From NCBI GenBank assembly GCA_029891345.1, contig CM056993.1, positions 274,588,900-274,652,899 on the forward strand: DNA of 64,000 nt. Reading direction: 5' to 3'. Every line of letters starts with the position of its first letter. The stretch's first letter is position 1. The notes beneath the pieces are model-generated. The model did no database searches, had not been told where the DNA came from, and saw nothing but the letters and a program-made list of their open reading frames with translations. Position numbers and translations under genes: made by a program. Shown here piece by piece: positions 57,521 to 64,000 of the stretch. Source of the DNA: Dryococelus australis (Eukaryota > Arthropoda > Insecta > Phasmatodea > Phasmatidae).

Positions 57521-60500
57521 GCATCATTAAATTGATGCAGAGTTCTCTGTGTGCATGAGCATGTCTGCTTTGTGTTGTGATCAATTTTCTGTATGGTTAT
57601 AAGTTATATTTTTTTATGAGTGAGTTTCTAAGTTTTTATGTATTTTGTAAACTGTAAATATATATGTTTCATCCTTATTATCCAGCATCATATTTTCATG
57701 TAGCATTTCAATATTCATAACTGCACATGGCATACCACAATATTTAAATATAGTGCCTCAGTGTCATTCACATTCACATGATGTATCATATTTTATTTAT
57801 AATTATTTTGTGTCTGTGTTAATATTGGTTAGTGTTATTCAATAATGGGTAGTATTATTTTTATGTAAGCTGTAGGCCGAGGCCATGGAAACATATGAAA
57901 CCCAAAACGCAAGTGTTAACGTAATAACAGAGTGGTGGTGAATTACATTACATGCGCAATCGACACTAGGCCGTTATCCATGTCTCAGCGCCGAACACTC
58001 ATCGGCCATGAGAGATGTCAACATGAGAGAGGCTACACCTAGAGTACCGATCCTCGTGTACACATCAGTTGCGTCAGTGCAGTGATAGTACACGATTGCA
58101 AATAAGTGTAATTACATTGTTTCTTTATTTTGTGAAATTCTAAGGTAATGACGTGGTGGCATGGTGCCTCAGTGGGTAGAAGCAGAATTTAAGGAGTGGT
58201 GAAATTTTGATAGTTATTTTACCAGGGGCACGAGACATCGCTGGACGATGTCGTGCGAGTTGGTAGAGATGAGATTTTCTCCAGGGTCATTCGGCCGACG
58301 ATCAATGTTATCCTGGACGGCTGCTCCTTATAAATATGCAGTCCAATTATTACAAATGTGTAGTGCGCAGTGGCCTGTTCGGGTCAGATCACACACCCAT
58401 ATTACGTAATATTGAGACATACAAATTCTCGCCGGTTAGGGTGACACAGTGACATATCGGCTAGCCACACGCCTACATTTACACATACAGTACTTGCACA
58501 TTGACGAATAAAGAAAATACATATTAAGACACTGGGTGAAAACAGTGTGTATATTCTAAGGGCCTGTGCCATGAAGAGCCGGAAGGGCACAAAATAATGT
58601 CCAATTGAACAGTTTACAATGCTTAAATTATGCCGTTTATTTACCTACACTTTACATGTATAATCACACTTCACAGCTTTACCCTGCCGGTGTGTTAACA
58701 CTGTAAAAATGGCACAAAGCCGATAAAAATTATTTGCACGGTTTTAAGCTTCCCCAGGCAATACAAGCACTTTAGAAGGAGGGGGGTCCTTGGGAAGCTA
58801 AATAACAACAGTTCCAGTGAATTAAAACTATGTAGATTGGAAAATTGGTAAACAAATGTTGAAGGCTGCCCGAGCACGCAAAACCCAAGATGCGATAACA
58901 CGCAACCACACGCCCGTGCATGTTCCACCTTGTGCTGGAACATGCATAAATGATTATTAAAAATAACATTTCACATGGAACACCGTTCACATTTGGGTGA
59001 ATGAGGTGTGGATTTCACACATTGTAAATAATACTTAATGAAACACTGCAAGCAAACTTTCCTTACTCCTAAATGCATTGGGGTTGTTTCCTGTCCTAAA
59101 TTTCATAAACAAATCAACACACATATTTATATATTACACACAAACCCCTACATAAAAGATATAACTGCAAAACGAAATGTATTTATATTATAATGCTATA
59201 GTGGGTGCTCTGACGCCACTTGCTCAAATTTGCATTACGTCGCATCCACACTCGCAATGAACTGCACTTGTTGCTGCGATCTTCGAGTGTGTATCCTAAC
59301 TGCGCAGCTTCTGGGCACCGTGGGGGTCAAACGGGCTTCGGACGATACACATGACTCACAACAGTAAGTGTATGGATAGTGTTCATTTCCGTAAGCAAGA
59401 AGCCATGTGTAATTTCAGGGTAATGTGTATGTTAAAATGTGTGTTTTCGGATGTAAACAAAAGGGTTTTTACTAATGTAGTGTCCCAAAAATGTTCTCGT
59501 TTTTATTGGCAGTGTTATGTGTGTAATCTTTGTTTTTATTGATTTAGTAATTTATAAAAATAAGTAGTTAAATTCCCTTAATCCCAATTAGATGCATCAA
59601 TGTGTCACCATGCATTTCATAGAGTAGAACCACGGTAAGTGACTGCTAACCATAAAATATATGGCACAAATTTTTAAATATTATTCAGGGCTTTGTGTAA
59701 AATTTTAAGAGGGTTTTTTTTTATGTAATTTGAAAGTTATTTGTTTGATGTGCACAGAGGAAACATGAATCCTCAAGTAAATATACCTTGTGTTTTGAAA
59801 TTGTAATAGTGGCACAGTCATTACGAACGCAAGTCGCTAATTGGTAAAATTAAGTTTTAGTATAAGAAGTCCAGTATTCGGCAGTACCATGACAGTAACA
59901 GAGTAGTCTTGTGAGGTTAGGTATATTACATACTACGTAATGTAATATAAACAGTGAAAAGACATATTAGATTAAAAATGGGATGATTCATTTTGCCTGT
60001 GATCAAATGTACAAAAGCTGTATTTTGAATGCCGTACGCACTTGATGTTACGGTAAAGTGGCGGCATAGCAGTGTTGCAGCTGATGATAATTGTTTTCAT
60101 AAAGTGGAATTGTAGATCTTAGTGAAATTGTCCACACATATTATATTAGCATTTGCTATCATCTTAAAATATAATTTATTTTAATATTTGCAGATAAGTT
60201 AAGTTAAAAGTTTTTTCATAAGTCGCGTGGGAGGCGAGCTACCCAGTAAGACGGCAGCCCACCTAGTGCCAGGTTAGCTTGGTCGCCTTGGAGCTATGTG
60301 GATGTATGTCATCATTTCCTCCCCGGACCTTCGTCAATTTGTTTAATAACGTAGTGTACAAATACGAAAAGTCTTTAATTATGAAACCGTAACTCATTTG
60401 CTATCCAGAGAGCATGCCACACAGCAGCCCAACACGTCTTGCATACGTCTGGGATTTATGTAAGATGTAATTCATTATCGGCCTAGTGCCATTTTCCGCA

Positions 60501-61779
60501 GCATAAGTGTACTCTGACTTTATAAGAAAAAATGTTGCTAAGTGCCCTGTGTGAGACAATAAATTGAATAAATCGTGATTGTTTGAAATAGGCATCCGAT
60601 TTATTGAGTATAGTCGCTTCTCGACCATTTAACCTAAATCTATGTAACCATTAATGGAGTGGGATGGAAGGAACAATCGCTCGTCGATATTAGTATAAGT
60701 GTCTAGAAGGAGCTTGGATATCCTCTACTAGACTAGGCAACATGGATATAATTTCGCAACACTTGAAGACATCTACAGAAGCGACAGCACATATGGGGGC
60801 TACATTTAGGGCAAACGGCCCACACCCCAATTTATTACATCGTGTCTCTACTCTGAGGGGAGCACTTGCGCCCACCTGGTAAGAAACCAAACATACAAAC
60901 ATTCCATCTACTAATTAATACCCGGGTGCTACACCAAGATAGCCTCGTGCATTTTTATTTTTATTAATATTTTAAGGTCTTTATATTAAGTATTTATAAG
61001 TGTCAAGCAAGAAGAAGCATTTTTAAAACCAAATGGCATAATAAACCTAACAAACATTGAACTAAGAGCCATGCAAATTCATAATGAAAAATGCATTGTT
61101 TTGAGCTTAACATTATGTAAACAACCTAAAGTGTAACATGTTTATAATTTTATATTTCCTTGTGGATTGTAATTTGTAATAAAGTATAGAAGTGTTGTGT
61201 TGATGTGTTCCATGTCCCCCTTACCACACATTTAGCCTGTTCGAAGCATTGCAACCTCGACAGGTGTAGTGAAGCGATACATCTTGTGCAGTTCAATGAT
61301 CCAACTACCATGCCGTCAGTGTTTTGTCACCATCCATCAGCAGTGCACATTTCACTCGAATGATCATAACCATCATATTTTTATAGTAACATGTATTTTA
61401 TTATGTCACATGGGAACACCATACTAGGTAGCAGGCTTCCTGCGCAGCCATCTTTATTTGCATCCCACCAATAATGCGAAGCAGATTGATAGTAGGCCTC
61501 CCTGGGCTTTATTCATTTTAGCACCGGTCGTGTAGTTTACAATAGTCAAATTTTTCATTCGGAACTTTTGTTTTTGTTTGCTTAACCCAGGGAGAGCGCT
61601 GCTCCACCTTCCGGGCAGTTTTGTACATGCTCTGACCACAATTTTTCATTAAATAATATGCAGGCATTTTGTGCTATTTTCACAGCATCAGAGCTCTCTT
61701 GCTTAAACGGAGGAAAATTGTTTCATGTGGGGGTTTTCGTGATTAAAAATATGTTGTTTAAATAAATTCGCACGTGTGC
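57521..61779. other. Stretch with no supportable gene
   Basis: AT-rich in most parts. 58190-58300 is a diverged relative of 35760-35890 (see findings). Short frames near 59351 and 60401 lack domains. Confidence 0.4.
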
Positions 61780-62061
61780 TTATTTCTTGCTGGTGTCTGG
61801 GTCAAAACACCTATTTTCATGCAGACGTAATAAAAAGGCATTAAAGTGGCCTGATACGACCTTATGGAAGTGAGCAAAGCATTTAGAGGGAGCTATAACA
61901 CCTTCTACTAGAATAGACCTGAGTGAATCATTAAGTTCAGCAGCTTCATCACAGCAGATCCAGGGCATCAAGGATGGCCACATGGGCCGACGGCACCACG
62001 ACACATCACCACTTGTGCTATCCGCACTGGCGCCTGTTAACCTGGCAAAATCATAGACCAA
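61780..62061 (-). CDS. Unassigned 93-codon ORF
   Basis: The frame is open over 282 bases in moderately GC-rich DNA and reads like protein: EAAELNDSLRSILVEGVIAP, then KCFAHFHKVVSGHFNAFLLR and FDPDTSKK at the stop. The Trp/Cys-rich first third (WCRRPMWPSLMPWICC) is less convincing. No family is recognised. A piece of a transposon gene or a host exon are both possible; no good splice site fixes its start. Confidence 0.3.
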   Translation of the reverse strand: MVYDFARLTGASADSTSGDVSWCRRPMWPSLMPWICCDEAAELNDSLRSILVEGVIAPSKCFAHFHKVVSGHFNAFLLRLHENRCFDPDTSKK

Positions 62062-62694
62062 TCTCTACCTTGTCCACCATACCTAATTTTCCCTAATGCA
62101 CGCAACCATAAGACTTCACATTTTAGTTTTCTACAGTATTTAATTTATCAGAACATTTTGATATTTAATGCCGAGATGCAAACCATCTGCCTCCCTGTGT
62201 TCACAAAGAGGGTTTGACATGCTACGCATCTCACAATTATTTACATGGCTTATGCTGTTTTTACCGTTAATGTAATTCGATCCGAGATCGAATGATCTTA
62301 GTTACGCACCAGAATCCAGTTTGATCTTTGTTCATAGAAAAGTGTTGCACAACGAAATTTCGTGAATCTGAATCACCTTTTCGTCGATCGTGGATAGATC
62401 GATATTAAACGGCTACGTGACGATTATTTAAGTTTCTAAATAGACCACGTGACCAAATTTAGGCGCTAAGAATTGGAGGATTTAGGGTTTAAATTTACTG
62501 ATGAGAAGTTGCACACTTAATCCCCAAATACGTCGATAAAATCGTCTGCTGTTGTATAGTTATGTTTTGTTTTTCGCGGTGTGGAGGAAATTTTGGTATC
62601 TGCTTGCTTTAATCGCTGTCCAATACATGCACGTGAAAAATGGAAAATCAGGGATCTACTTGGAGTCATTTAAAAATAAAAGTTCATTTGGTGT

Positions 62695-62729
<35 letters not shown>

Positions 62730-64000
62730 CGAATGGTTATTTGAAATGGAATGTTATTATAGCGAGCACAAGAATAATGAGATGATTGATATTGGCTAGA
62801 AATAAATATGATCAGATATTTACAAGATGTCAAAAATGCTTATAGTGTGATAATCGAAATAACATCGAAATTCACAAGTCTGTTGTTTCTAACTTTGTCA
62901 CATGTAGCGCTGTTACAAGCCATCTACCCTATATTCCTAATTCATAATTCCTCAAATTTCCCATTTCGGACACAGCTTAAGTTTGAGATAAATTTTGCTA
63001 TTGGTTTGTAATACATAACGTCATGGAAGTAAGTTTATTTTTCAAAACAGATTAAGCAAGGTGTGCGATCTTTTATCTGTTTTAAGTGAATTATTGTTGC
63101 ACGAATTTTACAGAATAATATTCAAGTACGTATAATGTTTTAATTTCCCATGGAAACTTTCGATCGTATTTCTATCTGTTGGCGAATCTTCAAACTATAT
63201 TTGTCGACGATTGCTGCTGCTCTTGGATTGAGATTTCGAACCGCCAATTTCAGTGGTTCGAAATGAACCTAATCTCGATCTCCAGTCTAGCTAGTGAAAT
63301 AGTTTTCAGTGTCGATCTTAGATACGTTCTCAAATCGAGTTTCGAAACACGATCGTGCGACCGGCCCTAGTGTTTATTGAGTGAAATTAAGGTTTGCGAA
63401 ATGGTGTACAACCTCACTAGTTTAATAAGTGAATGCAACATGTGCGTGAAATTACTGGTAAATGTAATATCAGCCAACTTTACAGCTTGATGGAGGACTC
63501 TAGGGACCCATGAGCCATCGACCGCACTACCCTAATTCTTATATCTACCAACTGAGTTATGGCACTATGCATTTACAACAGTTTTCACTTCAGCATGGTA
63601 AATCAGGTGGTGCGGGAACCCAATTCAACTGCCCCCCTTGTCATGTCATCACAAAGAAGGAGAGCATCACATGAAAGGCAATAGGTTTGTTCGGGAGACC
63701 TGAGCTTTTTACTCTTGTAAACAAGTTGAGAATTTATGAGATAAGGAAAAGAGCAGAAAAGAGCAAAGAGTACACAATAATGGAACTGTTTGCTACTAAT
63801 CAGCTGATTACAGCATCGTCAATATGTAGTTAAACCTGATAGAGAATGGCATGGTAGGATGACGAAGTTTCGAGGCGGCAAAAAAAAATGGGCATGTCCG
63901 GTTAAAAGAGAATGCTTAGTAACCCTAATAGCATAAAATACTGAAATACTGTGAAATAGGCGAAGCAATGACAGTCGTAATTTCTACATAACCCTAAATG
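62062..64000. other. AT-rich end of window
   Basis: No gene seen. A run of 30 A lies at 62699-62728, with no retroposon body identified next to it. A degenerate tRNA-like A box is on the minus strand near 63550 (see rejected items). Confidence 0.4.

Noticed and set aside
62699-62728. Poly(A) run as the tail of a retroposed gene
   Set aside because: No gene body, SINE boxes or target duplication could be seen beside it.
63490-63580. tRNA-like segment on the minus strand (TAACTCAGTTGGTAGA)
   Set aside because: Only the A-box half is tRNA-like; there is no matching B box or cloverleaf, so no tRNA gene is called.

Overview
The window is nuclear DNA from an AT-rich, repeat-laden animal genome. 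It has spliced genes with a very long intron, no operons or ribosome-binding sites, and many decayed transposons. The retroelement and mariner types and the virus-like polymerase relic suit a large-genome arthropod, probably an insect; the species cannot be fixed from the sequence.

The best host locus is on the minus strand at 9694-30822. Exon 1 (30636-30822) joins exon 2 (10072 downward) across a 20.6 kb intron with matching splice phase, giving a 130-residue single-pass membrane protein. Its stop codon is followed after two bases by a second ATG in a strong context. That ATG opens a 56-residue protein, also single-pass, so the mRNA looks dicistronic. Between the two start codons the joined message holds only one other ATG, which stops after two codons.

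The intron has collected mobile DNA. At 10706-14218 (minus) lies a broken protein-primed family B DNA polymerase of Polinton/adintovirus type, itself interrupted at about 12185-13560. A plus-strand Ty3/gypsy element (about 15890 to about 21900) follows. Next come more virus-like remnants (21915-24728), including a Cys-rich ORF and a divergent small ORF that share a near-perfect inverted repeat over their start codons. A mariner-like transposon (22169-23493) sits inside them. At 25225-28299 two head-to-head copies of another Tc1/mariner-superfamily transposase form a 3 kb palindrome, followed by a tRNA-derived SINE.

Outside the intron there are two more gypsy elements: minus, 38545 to about 43880, with a ten-residue tandem repeat before the protease; and plus, 54706-57520, truncated after RNase H. 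There is an inverted pair of MITEs (8157-8682 and 32042-32686), a 1.07 kb Harbinger-like element (50041-51112), and a pair of rearranged two-module repeats (4374-4894 and 45709-46197). A second candidate host gene on the plus strand has an exon at 48353-48490 and two possible terminal exons (51994-52068, 52267-52320), all in phase 0.

Most of the remaining DNA (1-4.3 kb, 6.7-9.6 kb, 28.7-38 kb, 44-48 kb, 57.6-64 kb) shows no supportable gene. All transposon and virus-like genes carry stops or frameshifts and appear dead.
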